Assembly (NCBI RefSeq): GCF_014524565.1
Contig: NZ_CP060139.1
Coordinates: forward strand, 558,001 to 622,000
Reading direction: 5' to 3'
Source of the DNA: Croceimicrobium hydrocarbonivorans
GTDB taxonomy: Bacteria > Bacteroidota > Bacteroidia > Flavobacteriales > Schleiferiaceae
Length of the DNA stretch: 64,000 bases
Made by a program: the position numbers and the translations under genes. The notes under the pieces were generated by a model. It was not told where the DNA came from. It searched no databases and worked only from the letters and a program-made list of their open reading frames with translations. Within the stretch, counting starts at the first letter, position 1. Each line of letters opens with the position of its first letter. This document shows, piece after piece, positions 35,299 through 43,744 of this stretch.

Positions 35299-36296
35299 AT
35301 TTGTGTTTGGAGTTTTTTAAATTCTTCGGTTAGCCTTTGGCGAACGGAACTATCTTGTTGGGCCTTCTTTACCCTTTTAAAATTCTGATCGAGATTAGGG
35401 TTTACTTCTAAAGTATAGTCAAAGTATTTCCGGACATGTTGTGCTATCCTTTCTGCTTCTTCCTGAGGTTTTAATAGCAAATCTTCGTAGCGCAGACTTA
35501 AGAAATGACGCTTATCCAGCTTTTGGCTCTCTTGCTGATAATAGTTTTTCAAAAAGTGTACTTGACCTGCAATCTGCTCGTATACGTTTTTGGAAAGAAG
35601 TTCACTCACATTAGGAGGACTATAACTCCACCACTTAGATAGCCCCTTTTCGCCATACTGATTTAATCGAGCTTTATAAATGGATTCTGCCGCATCAAGA
35701 TTATTTCTTTCAATATGCACAAATACCACCTTGGGAAGAACCTCGCTTAGCTTTTGCATATGATAGGAGCCAAATATGTTCTTAAACACGGCCGCATTCC
35801 CCCAAAGATGTTGCATATTCAAAATACTGGATTTCAAACCTTTCCAATCTATGTTTTGCTCATCCTTCGCAATAGTTTCCATTGCAGTAAGGGAATCCTT
35901 CTTTAACCAGTATCGCCAGTAATAGCCAAATTCATGGATATCCGTTAAATCTGTGGTTCTGGCATATTCACTCTTAAAACCCGGTAAATTATCTCTGCCC
36001 AATACCTGATCACTTAATTGAATTCCGGTTAAAGGATTAAGATAAAACCTCGCTACCAGATTATTGACATAAGACAATTGATAGGCATTAGCTAAAAACT
36101 GAGTGCAGAGCGTAGTACCACTTCTCGGAGCGCCAATCACCATGAAAATGGGATGCTCCTGCTCTTCTACTTTCTGGTAAAGTTGCGCCTCAAAGTCCTT
36201 TAAGTAGGAATTAAGCTCTTGAATGAATCCTTCACTTTGGGCATCTTTGCGATATGCACCAATTCTATCGGCGGCCAGGTCCTTCAAATTTTTCAT
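35295..36296 (-). CDS. sulfotransferase family protein
   Basis: A 333-residue protein with the PAPS loop FMVIGAPRSGTTLCTQFL (residues ~50-67) and a plausible 3'-phosphate segment VFVHIERNNLDAAESIYKAR. The N-terminal 48 residues are an extra helical region before the loop. It is the third sulfotransferase in the window and lies between a GT4 and a WbqC gene with ATGA overlaps on both sides, so it probably sulfates a carbohydrate built by that unit. Confidence 0.82.
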   Translation of the reverse strand: MKNLKDLAADRIGAYRKDAQSEGFIQELNSYLKDFEAQLYQKVEEQEHPIFMVIGAPRSGTTLCTQFLANAYQLSYVNNLVARFYLNPLTGIQLSDQVLGRDNLPGFKSEYARTTDLTDIHEFGYYWRYWLKKDSLTAMETIAKDEQNIDWKGLKSSILNMQHLWGNAAVFKNIFGSYHMQKLSEVLPKVVFVHIERNNLDAAESIYKARLNQYGEKGLSKWWSYSPPNVSELLSKNVYEQIAGQVHFLKNYYQQESQKLDKRHFLSLRYEDLLLKPQEEAERIAQHVRKYFDYTLEVNPNLDQNFKRVKKAQQDSSVRQRLTEEFKKLQTQI

Positions 36297-37558
36297 ATCC
36301 TAGAAAGAATTACATTCTCCAATTGGGTGCTGAGCTTTTTAAAATTAAAGCGATCCAAAGCTTCTACTGAAGCCCCTTTAATCTCAAGTCCTGCCTTCCA
36401 ATCCGCCAAGCGTTCTTCTAAAAACTGAAGGGCTGGGAGATACTCTTGATGAGATGATAAATGACCGGCATTGGTCTCTTTAATTACATGTGCAGCAGCC
36501 CCATCCTGATGACCGAATGCCAAACAAGGAACAGCACTATTTAAGTATTCAAATAATTTAGTACTATACACCAATTTGCTGCGATCAGCCATCCCCACTA
36601 AAAGCAGGAGTAAATCGGATTTCTGCATTTCTTGAACAGCCATATCATGGGGCACCGTTCCCTTGAAAACTAATTCTAAATTTTCAGGAAGCACCTTTAA
36701 AACAGAGTCTCTGGCTATTTGATCTACATTTCCATAAAAATGAAATCGCAAATTTGCCAATTGACCCTCCGGTATATTCTGGATGAAAGCCAAAAAGCCC
36801 GGTGAGACCTGATTCATTTTTAAACTTCCGAAATATGATACCGTGAACTTTTTGCTTCGCTCAGATTGATCAGATTGATGTTTCCCAAAATCGTCGGGAT
36901 CAAAGCCATTGGAGATATAATGCACTTTTGTTTCCTCTTCTTCAAAGCCTGGGAAAAAACCCTTGTTTACACAGATAATATCCGAGGAGGCTTTAAGGAC
37001 TGATTTTTCTAAGCGATTATTAAAATAGCGGGCTATTCTTCCCAATGGAAAATCCTCATAATAATAGATATTAGTCCAAGGATCTCTAAAATCACTAATC
37101 AAAGGCAGATCTCCACTGCTGGCAATCGCCTTTGCAACCAATGCCGTGGTTGGTGGCGGGGCAGTAGAAAGTACTGCACTGTAATGATTCTCTTTAATAA
37201 GCTTTTTTCCAAATGAAAGAGCTTTGGGATACCAAAAAATCTTAGCGTCTGGAATGATAATATTTAAACGCAGCCAAACTTTAATTCGAGCGCGCCAATT
37301 CGATTTGGCAGCATAAAATATAGATGGGTTGACCTTGGAGGATTCTCCCTGCAATAGGCTTTCATCCGTCCGGACAACCTTAAGACCAGGCACTTGTTGA
37401 TCATCACCACGAGAACGACTAGCCGTGAGTATGGTTATCTCCCAGCCAGCTTGAAGGAGGTATTTTACAAATTTGCTAATCCTGAAAGAACCGGTTCCCT
37501 CATCAGGTAACCAATAATAACTAACAACTAATAAACGCTTATCCTTCTTCGAAATCAT
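36293..37558 (-). CDS. glycosyltransferase family 4
   Basis: A 421-residue protein from the ATG at 37558 (MISKKDKRLLVVSYYWLPDEGTG), 7 bases after the preceding stop; a TTG at 37588 would overlap that gene by 23 bases. The N-terminal YWLPDEGTGSFRISKFVKYL resembles GT4 enzymes of the WbuB/WcaI type. The C-terminal half has LLLLVGMADRSKLVYSTKLFEYLNSAVPCLAFG, where the EX7E motif is not well preserved but the K-x-F-EYL donor-binding segment is. Probably adds a sugar to the glycan of this cluster. Confidence 0.82.
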   Translation of the reverse strand: MISKKDKRLLVVSYYWLPDEGTGSFRISKFVKYLLQAGWEITILTASRSRGDDQQVPGLKVVRTDESLLQGESSKVNPSIFYAAKSNWRARIKVWLRLNIIIPDAKIFWYPKALSFGKKLIKENHYSAVLSTAPPPTTALVAKAIASSGDLPLISDFRDPWTNIYYYEDFPLGRIARYFNNRLEKSVLKASSDIICVNKGFFPGFEEEETKVHYISNGFDPDDFGKHQSDQSERSKKFTVSYFGSLKMNQVSPGFLAFIQNIPEGQLANLRFHFYGNVDQIARDSVLKVLPENLELVFKGTVPHDMAVQEMQKSDLLLLLVGMADRSKLVYSTKLFEYLNSAVPCLAFGHQDGAAAHVIKETNAGHLSSHQEYLPALQFLEERLADWKAGLEIKGASVEALDRFNFKKLSTQLENVILSRI

Positions 37559-37565
37559 ACTAGAA

Positions 37566-38477
37566 TTAGAGCTTTGACTGCGCTTCAATTTGTTGACTGA
37601 CCAAAGCTAAACCCTCTTTAAAACTATGAGGTGTATATCCCAATTCTTTTTGTGCCTTTTCAATTACAAACCCAGTCTTAGGTGGTCTCTTAGCAGCTTG
37701 ATTTAAGGTAGAAGAATCAAGGGGATTGATCAAGCTTTCATCCAAGTTCCAAAAGCGAGCAATCTCTCTCACCATATCGATAATACAGAAAAAGTCAGCG
37801 CCTGATATGTTGTAAACTCCCTGGGCCTTTTGCTTGGCAGCGAGAATACAACCCTGGGCCAGATCCTCTGCCAAAGTGGGCGTACGGAACTGATCATCTA
37901 CCACCTTAATCGGATCACCCTTTTCCAAAGCTCCTTTAGCCCATAATACAATATTGCTGCGGCTCATATTTTCGGCCACCCCATAAACTAAAACAGTACG
38001 TAATATAGCAGCCGATACAGTGGACGCCTGTATCAATTGCTCTGCCCTCAATTTAGATTCACCGTAAAAAGATAGTGGATCAGGAATAGCCTCCTCGGTT
38101 AAAGGTCCCTCCTCTCCATTAAAAATGAAGTCTGTACTGAGATGTACCAGATGACAATTAAAGGTACTACAAGCAGCAATGATATATTGAACTGCTTCTA
38201 CATTCAATTTCTCGCAACCGGCCTTATCTTCCTCACATTGATCTACATGAGTCATGGCTGCGGTGTGTATCACAACCTCGGGCTTTTCCTGCTCAAATAC
38301 CGCAAATACCTCAGCGAGATTTGAAATGTCCATGGAATGGTAAACATAGCCTTCTTGCTTGTTTAGTCGATTGGTTCCTCTTGCGGTAGCCACCAATTCA
38401 ACTTCCGGGTCGGCACTTAATTGATGAACTAATTTTTGTCCAAGTAATCCGTTAGAACCGGTTACCAATATTTTCAT
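37566..38477 (-). CDS. RmlD-like SDR (dTDP-4-dehydrorhamnose reductase family)
   Basis: A 303-residue SDR: MKILVTGSNGLLGQKLVHQL at the Rossmann loop, AAMTHVDQCEEDK, LSTDFIFNGEEGPLTEE and SFYGESKLRAEQLI (YxxxK). These are RmlD-family motifs. RmlC is not nearby, so the substrate may not be dTDP-rhamnose. It lies 2 bases after the potassium channel gene. Family is certain, substrate is not. Confidence 0.85.
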   Translation of the reverse strand: MKILVTGSNGLLGQKLVHQLSADPEVELVATARGTNRLNKQEGYVYHSMDISNLAEVFAVFEQEKPEVVIHTAAMTHVDQCEEDKAGCEKLNVEAVQYIIAACSTFNCHLVHLSTDFIFNGEEGPLTEEAIPDPLSFYGESKLRAEQLIQASTVSAAILRTVLVYGVAENMSRSNIVLWAKGALEKGDPIKVVDDQFRTPTLAEDLAQGCILAAKQKAQGVYNISGADFFCIIDMVREIARFWNLDESLINPLDSSTLNQAAKRPPKTGFVIEKAQKELGYTPHSFKEGLALVSQQIEAQSKL

Positions 38478-38479
38478 AA

Positions 38480-39517
38480 TTAGGTATTACTATTCTGAGT
38501 GTGAATTTCAGCTAACAAATCATTCAAGGCTTTGATTTGCCTAGCATTGCCCAATACAAAGAGACGAGATTTGGGGCGAAGGATGATTTCACTACTGGGA
38601 TTGATCATATAGTTTCCCTCCGGATCTTTGATACCGATAATGGTACATCCTGTCCTTTGACGAATATGCAATTCATTGAGATTGCAAGAGCGCTTCTCGC
38701 CTAATAGATCGCTCAATTCAATTTCTTCGAGATTACTATCTGATGATCCTTCCACCGAAAGGTGCTCCAAAAATTCTACAATATTGGGGTTCATCACCAA
38801 ACTGGCCATATGTCCACCTCCAACACCTTCGGGCATAACCACCGAATCGACACCCACGGCTCGAAGCTTGCGCTCGGTACTTTCTGAAGAGGCACGACTG
38901 ATTAAGCGTATGGATGGTGATAAGGTACGGGCAGAGATAACTACAAAGAGATTATCTGCATCCTTGCTAAGAGTGGTAACCAAGGCATTGGCTCTATCTA
39001 CTCCTGCTTGTCGAAGCACATCATCATCTGTAGCATCAGCCTCCAGGTATAGAACATTGGCTGATTTCAAATACTGCTCAATGATCTGAGGATCGTTTTC
39101 AATGACCAAAACTTCCTGACCATAAGCCACCAATTTTCGGAGAGCTCTCCGACCATTTCGGCCAAAGCCACAAAGGATCACGTGACCCTTAATTGTACTG
39201 ATGCTGCGATTCAAATTGCGTCGTTTAATATCTTCTGCCAATTCTCCACTAATCAAGACCTGAGTAAGCAGAGTGAGACCGTAAGCGAAAGTACCAAAAC
39301 TAGCTATGATGAGGAAAGAAGTAAACCACTGTCCGGCGGTACTTAAAGCCTGTACTTCGCCAAAACCTACGGTGCTTACCGTAATGATGGTCATGTAAAA
39401 GGCCTCGGAGAAATGATAGTCTTCAATGAGCATATAGCCCGAGACTCCAATCAGAATAAGGGTTCCCAGTAAACTAACTATGGTTCTAAAGCGGGCAAGG
39501 ACGTTGGTCTGGTACAA
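38480..39517 (-). CDS. potassium channel with RCK (TrkA-N/TrkA-C) domains
   Basis: A 345-residue channel. Two membrane helices (about 10-30 and 65-88) flank a pore loop with the selectivity filter TVSTVGFGE. An RCK_N Rossmann domain follows (HVILCGFGRNGRRALRKL, VIENDP, ADATDDDVLRQAGV) and an RCK_C domain after residue 260. Start is TTG (39515-39517), because no ATG precedes the first helix. It should be an inner-membrane, ligand- or nucleotide-gated K+ channel. The PspC gene ends 6 bases upstream. Confidence 0.92.
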   Translation of the reverse strand: MYQTNVLARFRTIVSLLGTLILIGVSGYMLIEDYHFSEAFYMTIITVSTVGFGEVQALSTAGQWFTSFLIIASFGTFAYGLTLLTQVLISGELAEDIKRRNLNRSISTIKGHVILCGFGRNGRRALRKLVAYGQEVLVIENDPQIIEQYLKSANVLYLEADATDDDVLRQAGVDRANALVTTLSKDADNLFVVISARTLSPSIRLISRASSESTERKLRAVGVDSVVMPEGVGGGHMASLVMNPNIVEFLEHLSVEGSSDSNLEEIELSDLLGEKRSCNLNELHIRQRTGCTIIGIKDPEGNYMINPSSEIILRPKSRLFVLGNARQIKALNDLLAEIHTQNSNT

Positions 39518-39523
39518 GGCGGT

Positions 39524-39742
39524 TTATATATCAAGCACGGAATGTCTTTTACTCCGCAAATGATCTTTAATCTGAATCCAAAAAGCCAGAATGAGGTATA
39601 AGATAACTGGTGAACCAAAGGTTAAAAAGGAGGTATAAATAAAATATCTACGTACCACTCCCGGGGCAATTCCCATTCGCTCACCTGATCGGGTGCAAAC
39701 TTCAAATCCCCACTTCTCCAGAAAATTCCGTAATCTTTCCAT
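39524..39742 (-). CDS. PspC domain protein
   Basis: Seventy-two residues. GFEVCTRSGERMGIAPGVVRRYFIYTSFLTFGSPVILYLILAFW is a PspC domain with its single membrane helix, and a basic tail (RSKRHS) follows. PspC proteins sense or respond to inner-membrane stress. Other psp genes are absent. It lies 5 bases after the DUF2851 gene and 6 before the channel gene, so it is expressed with them. Confidence 0.85.
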   Translation of the reverse strand: MERLRNFLEKWGFEVCTRSGERMGIAPGVVRRYFIYTSFLTFGSPVILYLILAFWIQIKDHLRSKRHSVLDI

Positions 39743-39747
39743 CTTCG

Positions 39748-41013
39748 CTATCGATTTAGCAACTCATTCCCGAGAGTGCAAGTTAAACATTTTTTAGGCT
39801 GACAATAGTTCTTATACCAAGCAATGCAAGCCTGACTATCGAAGGCAGAACGTAGCTTCAAGCCCAATTGTTCATAAATCCGAGTAAGCCGGTTTGCTTC
39901 GGCGGGTAATTTCATCAAAGAATCCAATGCCGCATCTTGCAGTTCATACCGCCCCGTTTTTTTAGCATAGAAAAATTGAAGTGGGATAAGTGCATTGATT
40001 AATAAACTCTGCTTTAGAGCCTCTGACCAATGTAAACCAATATTTGATTTACTTGTATTTTTCAGGCGGTAGTGATTGCACCAAAATTGCGGTAGCTCAG
40101 GCCAATAAAGGGCTTGCATTTCCAGGCCCCGACCTTCTCGAATCGAAGCAAACCATTGTAAAGCGTAAGGTAATAACTGACTTAATTGAGCAATTCGTCG
40201 ATCCGGAAAATTGGCGGGGCGCATTCTGGAATACTTCCAAATCGAAAAATCCAATTCTTCCAATTTGTGCTTATGCCTTAAAAATTGAAACTCCGAGAAC
40301 CAGGGATTATCCCCTGACCCTCCGTTTGTCAATAGGCCCGCCATCCCCAAAAAGAGAGCATCACGTTGCAAATCCTTGTCTTGATACTTTCGCCAAAGTT
40401 CTAGTTTCAGAACGCGACTTAAGGATTCCATCGCTGGACTGTTAACTGGGGCTCCTAATGCTTTAGCCAGACTACGATAAAGTAGGGCATCCCAATTTCC
40501 CCCTAATTCCTCCAAAGCCAGATTTAGACTTTCAGATTTTTGCTCTAGTCTTAGTATACATGCGCGTTCCAACATTTGATGCTTCTTTATAGCATCTACC
40601 TCTCGGAAGCTTTCGGCGCAAGCCAGGCTTTTAGTTCCCTGTAATCGTTGTTCAAAACGCCAATAAAGCTGAGTATCGTAAAGCCCATCCAAACTTAAGC
40701 ATGGAGGTGCCCAGCCCTTTTCCGTGTAGATCAATTGGTCCTCTTCCTGAACCACATGAAGAATTACATTATTGTAGCCAGGATCTAATTGGTGCTGATG
40801 TCGATTCCAATCCGAACTTCGGATATGAATTTCCACACTTCCCACCCATAATTGACCATTGATCCTTATTCGCGCTTGTTCAAAATCGGGCCCGCTATTG
40901 GCGTTCGGATAACCCGGATGAAGAACCTCAATCCTCCCTCCATTTTTCATAAACCAAGGATCCGGTTTCAATTGTCGAAATCGCCAGAGATAATGCAGAA
41001 AATCTTCAGTCAT
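39748..41013 (-). CDS. DUF2851 family protein
   Basis: A 421-residue cytoplasmic protein with the DUF2851 start FLHYLWRFRQLKP and the segment LHPGYPNANSGPDFEQARIRINGQLWVGSVEIHIRSSDWNRHQH, whose spaced Asp, Glu and His residues resemble a nuclease-like metal site. The C-terminus has Cys-rich CIAWYKNYCQPKKCLTCTLGNELL. Widespread in Bacteroidota, no known function. First gene of the minus-strand unit and divergent from a MarR gene. Confidence 0.85.
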   Translation of the reverse strand: MTEDFLHYLWRFRQLKPDPWFMKNGGRIEVLHPGYPNANSGPDFEQARIRINGQLWVGSVEIHIRSSDWNRHQHQLDPGYNNVILHVVQEEDQLIYTEKGWAPPCLSLDGLYDTQLYWRFEQRLQGTKSLACAESFREVDAIKKHQMLERACILRLEQKSESLNLALEELGGNWDALLYRSLAKALGAPVNSPAMESLSRVLKLELWRKYQDKDLQRDALFLGMAGLLTNGGSGDNPWFSEFQFLRHKHKLEELDFSIWKYSRMRPANFPDRRIAQLSQLLPYALQWFASIREGRGLEMQALYWPELPQFWCNHYRLKNTSKSNIGLHWSEALKQSLLINALIPLQFFYAKKTGRYELQDAALDSLMKLPAEANRLTRIYEQLGLKLRSAFDSQACIAWYKNYCQPKKCLTCTLGNELLNR

Positions 41014-41024
41014 AGATTTTTTTC

Positions 41025-41038
41025 AATGTTTGAACATT
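41025..41038. promoter_or_regulatory. 14-bp palindrome between DUF2851 and MarR genes
   Basis: AATGTT and AACATT are perfect reverse complements around TG. It lies 12 bases before the DUF2851 ATG and 41 before the MarR ATG. Size and symmetry fit a MarR-family operator in a divergent promoter, so the MarR protein may control itself and the DUF2851-to-WbqC unit. Binding is inferred. Confidence 0.5.
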
Positions 41039-41079
41039 AAAACTTTTCACAGGTTAAGAGCAAGTTATATTTTAGCACC

Positions 41080-41547
41080 ATGGGTATTCAAGAAGAGATT
41101 AAGCAAAGCCATTTTAGAAACGCTTATCAAAAGGCTTTTTTAAATATTATGTACACTAATAACTGGCTCGACGAAAAAGTCCGAGGCATGCTTAGTGGAG
41201 AAGACCTCACTAAACAGCAGTTTAATGTTTTACGAATTTTAAGAGGTAGCTATCCAGAGCCCTTGAGTACCTTACAGATTCGAGAGCGTATGCTGGATAA
41301 AATGAGCGATACTTCTCGTATTGTAGATCGCTTAATCAAGAAAGAGTTTGTTTCCAAACAAACCTGCCCCAATGACAAGCGCCTGGTTGATGTGATTATT
41401 ACCGAAGCTGGCTTGGCTAAATTGGAAAGCATCGATCAAAGAGAATTTCGAATTGAAGAAACCTTTAGCAATCTTAGTGAAGAAGAAGCTAATCAGCTGA
41501 GTAATCTCTTGGATAAGATGCGGGAAAACAAAGAGGAAATGGCTTAA
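41080..41547 (+). CDS. MarR family transcriptional regulator
   Basis: A 155-residue winged-helix protein. The DNA-recognition region is LSTLQIRERMLDKMSDTSRIVDRLIKKEFVSKQ, followed by the wing Arg/Asp motif NDKRLVDVIITEAG, flanked by N- and C-terminal dimer helices. Few Cys residues are present: Cys98-type oxidation sensing is possible (QTCPNDKRL) but unproven. Divergent from DUF2851; its 3' end overlaps the 3' end of the convergent PKD-like gene by 4 bases. Confidence 0.92.
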   Translation: MGIQEEIKQSHFRNAYQKAFLNIMYTNNWLDEKVRGMLSGEDLTKQQFNVLRILRGSYPEPLSTLQIRERMLDKMSDTSRIVDRLIKKEFVSKQTCPNDKRLVDVIITEAGLAKLESIDQREFRIEETFSNLSEEEANQLSNLLDKMRENKEEMA

Positions 41548-42692
41548 TAATGCCAGATAGGGCCTAAGGTGGGCCTCCCTCTCACCCATGAAACTGCTTG
41601 CAAACCGGTAGTATCACCAGCACAACCATTGCCTGCAATTATCGATTGTATTTGCAGGGTTCGGGTTGTATCATATACGCCTAAGTTAAACAGGCTTATA
41701 CTATCCGTAAAGCTTTGGCTAAAAGTACTGTCACCATCAAAAAATGTTACCTCCCAAGGGCCTGTTGCCCCACCAAAAGTTAAAGTAGCAGTATGCATAT
41801 CGCCTTGACAGACCGAGTCTATACTCCAACTTAATGTAGGTGCCGGCAGCACATGCAAATTATATTCAACACTATAAGAAGTGGTATTGTAGGGAGGCTT
41901 AATTTCAGTGGCCTCTAAAATATAGTCCCCCGAAGCGGTAATATCCCAACGCACTCCTACTGTTGTATCCTCCTGACCATAAATCAATGTTGAATCTATC
42001 CTACCACCACTAGTACCTAAAAAAGTCCAGGTCCAATCAGAGCCTGAAACAGGGTATGGTACCGTATACAATTCATTAGCACCAGCACAGAGCGTATCAT
42101 AGATATTATCATCGGCCCTGCAATAACCATAACCATTGTCATTACCAGGGTCACTCATATCCTGGCCATCAATGTAAATGTCATCCACCATGGCAAAAGA
42201 GCTGCCCCCACTCGATATAAAATAAAAACGTAGGATATAAATTCCGGTAAACGTAACGGGCACTGCAGTTTGAATCACATTGGTAGGCGTTCCATTTGGA
42301 TAGGTTCCAGTAGCACTATCAATATAAACATGACTATGCAGTACTTGAACCAGATTTTCGTTTACATCCAATAATTGAATCTGTAACTCACGGTGAGTCC
42401 CATTGGCAAAGTCAAGCTTATGACGAAAGTCAATAAAACCCGAGCCATTGTATTCGATAATAGGGCTGGTGAAATGGTAGGCCGGATCTCCGTCTACTAC
42501 TTTACCAGTTAAGGCCTTTTTCTGGTTGGCAGAATTAATTGAATTCTTGGTGGTAATCTCCATGTCTTGCCATTGCCAGCAATCACCAATTTGGTTTACA
42601 CTTTGATTAAAATTCTGCACTACGGTTTGCCCTCTAAGCCCAAAGGCTAAGAGCATCCCTATCAAACCATATATCAGGCCAACCCTCCTCAT
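41544..42692 (-). CDS. secreted PKD-like protein with C-terminal GPIWHY, third gene of set
   Basis: A 382-residue exported protein. Signal peptide (LIGMLLAFGLRGQ) to about residue 22, a jelly-roll-like region (25-180, ending FAMVDDIYIDG), then two PKD/Ig-like domains (DTLCAGANELYTV from ~200 and DSVCQGDMHTATLTF from ~290). There is no T9SS sorting domain. The protein ends RPTLGPIWHY, nearly the same as the first gene of the set (KPSTGAIYHY), and the ~100 residues before it are homologous too. Its ATG overlaps the preceding stop (ATGA). Function unknown; surface adhesion or assembly is likely. Confidence 0.7.
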   Translation of the reverse strand: MRRVGLIYGLIGMLLAFGLRGQTVVQNFNQSVNQIGDCWQWQDMEITTKNSINSANQKKALTGKVVDGDPAYHFTSPIIEYNGSGFIDFRHKLDFANGTHRELQIQLLDVNENLVQVLHSHVYIDSATGTYPNGTPTNVIQTAVPVTFTGIYILRFYFISSGGSSFAMVDDIYIDGQDMSDPGNDNGYGYCRADDNIYDTLCAGANELYTVPYPVSGSDWTWTFLGTSGGRIDSTLIYGQEDTTVGVRWDITASGDYILEATEIKPPYNTTSYSVEYNLHVLPAPTLSWSIDSVCQGDMHTATLTFGGATGPWEVTFFDGDSTFSQSFTDSISLFNLGVYDTTRTLQIQSIIAGNGCAGDTTGLQAVSWVRGRPTLGPIWHY

Positions 42693-43735
42693 CGAATTAA
42701 GCTAAAGTAGTTGGTATAATAATGCGTCTCTCCCCGCTGGTTCTTAACCTCAACCTTAACGATATAGGTTCCTTCCGGACTCTTTTGACCGCTATTGGTT
42801 CCATCCCAGCCATGAACGGAATTATTGCTATCCCATTGGTAAACCATTTCACCCCAGCGATTGTAAATCGAGGCTAGAAAATAAGTCATACCAACTCCTT
42901 TAAATTTCCAAAGGTCATTTATGCCATCATCATTGGGCGTAAAGGCATTGGGAAAGAACACTTCAAATCGTTCATCAATATAAATATACTTATAGGCGGT
43001 ATCCGAACATAGGCCATTGTCCACAATTTGGAGAATCTCATGTTCACCAAAGTCTGTGAACTCTATCCTCGTAGCTGTACCTTGATCAAAATAGATTCGA
43101 TTAAGGTACCACTCAATTTGTGCCTGGCCACTGGCCCTTCCCTGGAAGAATAAATTGAGCAGATCACCATAGTACAAAGTGTCTGGAACATGGCTAATTC
43201 TCGCTTCAGGTTGATCATAAACCTGAATATCGAAAGCTATAGTATCGTTCTCGCAAGAACCATTTAAAGCAATGAGATAAGTGCTGGTATCGGACTGCGC
43301 TTGGAAGCTAATTACCCGATCCCGGGAACCACCCTTCCACATAAAGTCACCAATGATGGAACTCTCGAGCGTGACCCAATCTCCCTCGCAGGCTCTTTCC
43401 GGAAATTTAGCTAATGCTGTGCTTGGTGCGGTTACTCGAATTAACGCTAATGACGTATCTCCAGGACACAGTAAAGTATCCGAATAGGCGTAAACACTAA
43501 TTCCATGAACTCCGGCCGAGGCATTCGACCAATCAATTTGCACAACATTACTATCCGAGCGTCCTACTATCTTTCCTTGCCCCACGCTCCACTGATACTT
43601 CATGCCAGCTTGAAAAGGAACCGCCAAACGATTTGGCGGATCATAAATACATACCGTATCTAAGGCTTGCTGCGCAAAGCTCAGAGAAGCGTAAAGGGTA
43701 AGAACCAGAAGCCCTATGTACCCTTTACGATTCAA
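42689..43735 (-). CDS. gliding-associated T9SS type B secreted protein
   Basis: A 348-residue protein: signal peptide to about residue 22 (YASLSFAQ), a PKD-like domain (LDTVCIYDPP to about 110), a second Ig-like region, and the canonical type B sorting domain in the last ~90 residues (VFFPNAFTPNDDGINDLWKFKG, SIYNRWGEMVYQWDSNN, WDGTNSGQKSPEGTYIV). Type B proteins of this class usually need a PorP/SprF-like partner, which is not in the window. The start is TTG (43733-43735); no ATG precedes the signal peptide. Confidence 0.85.
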   Translation of the reverse strand: MNRKGYIGLLVLTLYASLSFAQQALDTVCIYDPPNRLAVPFQAGMKYQWSVGQGKIVGRSDSNVVQIDWSNASAGVHGISVYAYSDTLLCPGDTSLALIRVTAPSTALAKFPERACEGDWVTLESSIIGDFMWKGGSRDRVISFQAQSDTSTYLIALNGSCENDTIAFDIQVYDQPEARISHVPDTLYYGDLLNLFFQGRASGQAQIEWYLNRIYFDQGTATRIEFTDFGEHEILQIVDNGLCSDTAYKYIYIDERFEVFFPNAFTPNDDGINDLWKFKGVGMTYFLASIYNRWGEMVYQWDSNNSVHGWDGTNSGQKSPEGTYIVKVEVKNQRGETHYYTNYFSLIR

Positions 43736-43744
43736 GACTGCGGA

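Noticed and set aside
38676-39089. 137-codon open frame on the plus strand inside the K+ channel gene
   Set aside because: It is fully antisense to a channel with intact pore and RCK motifs; its composition (Ser/Thr/Arg-rich, no motif) is that of a shadow frame.
40044-40445. 133-codon open frame antisense to the DUF2851 gene
   Set aside because: Overlaps a conserved family gene in full and shows no motif or start context.
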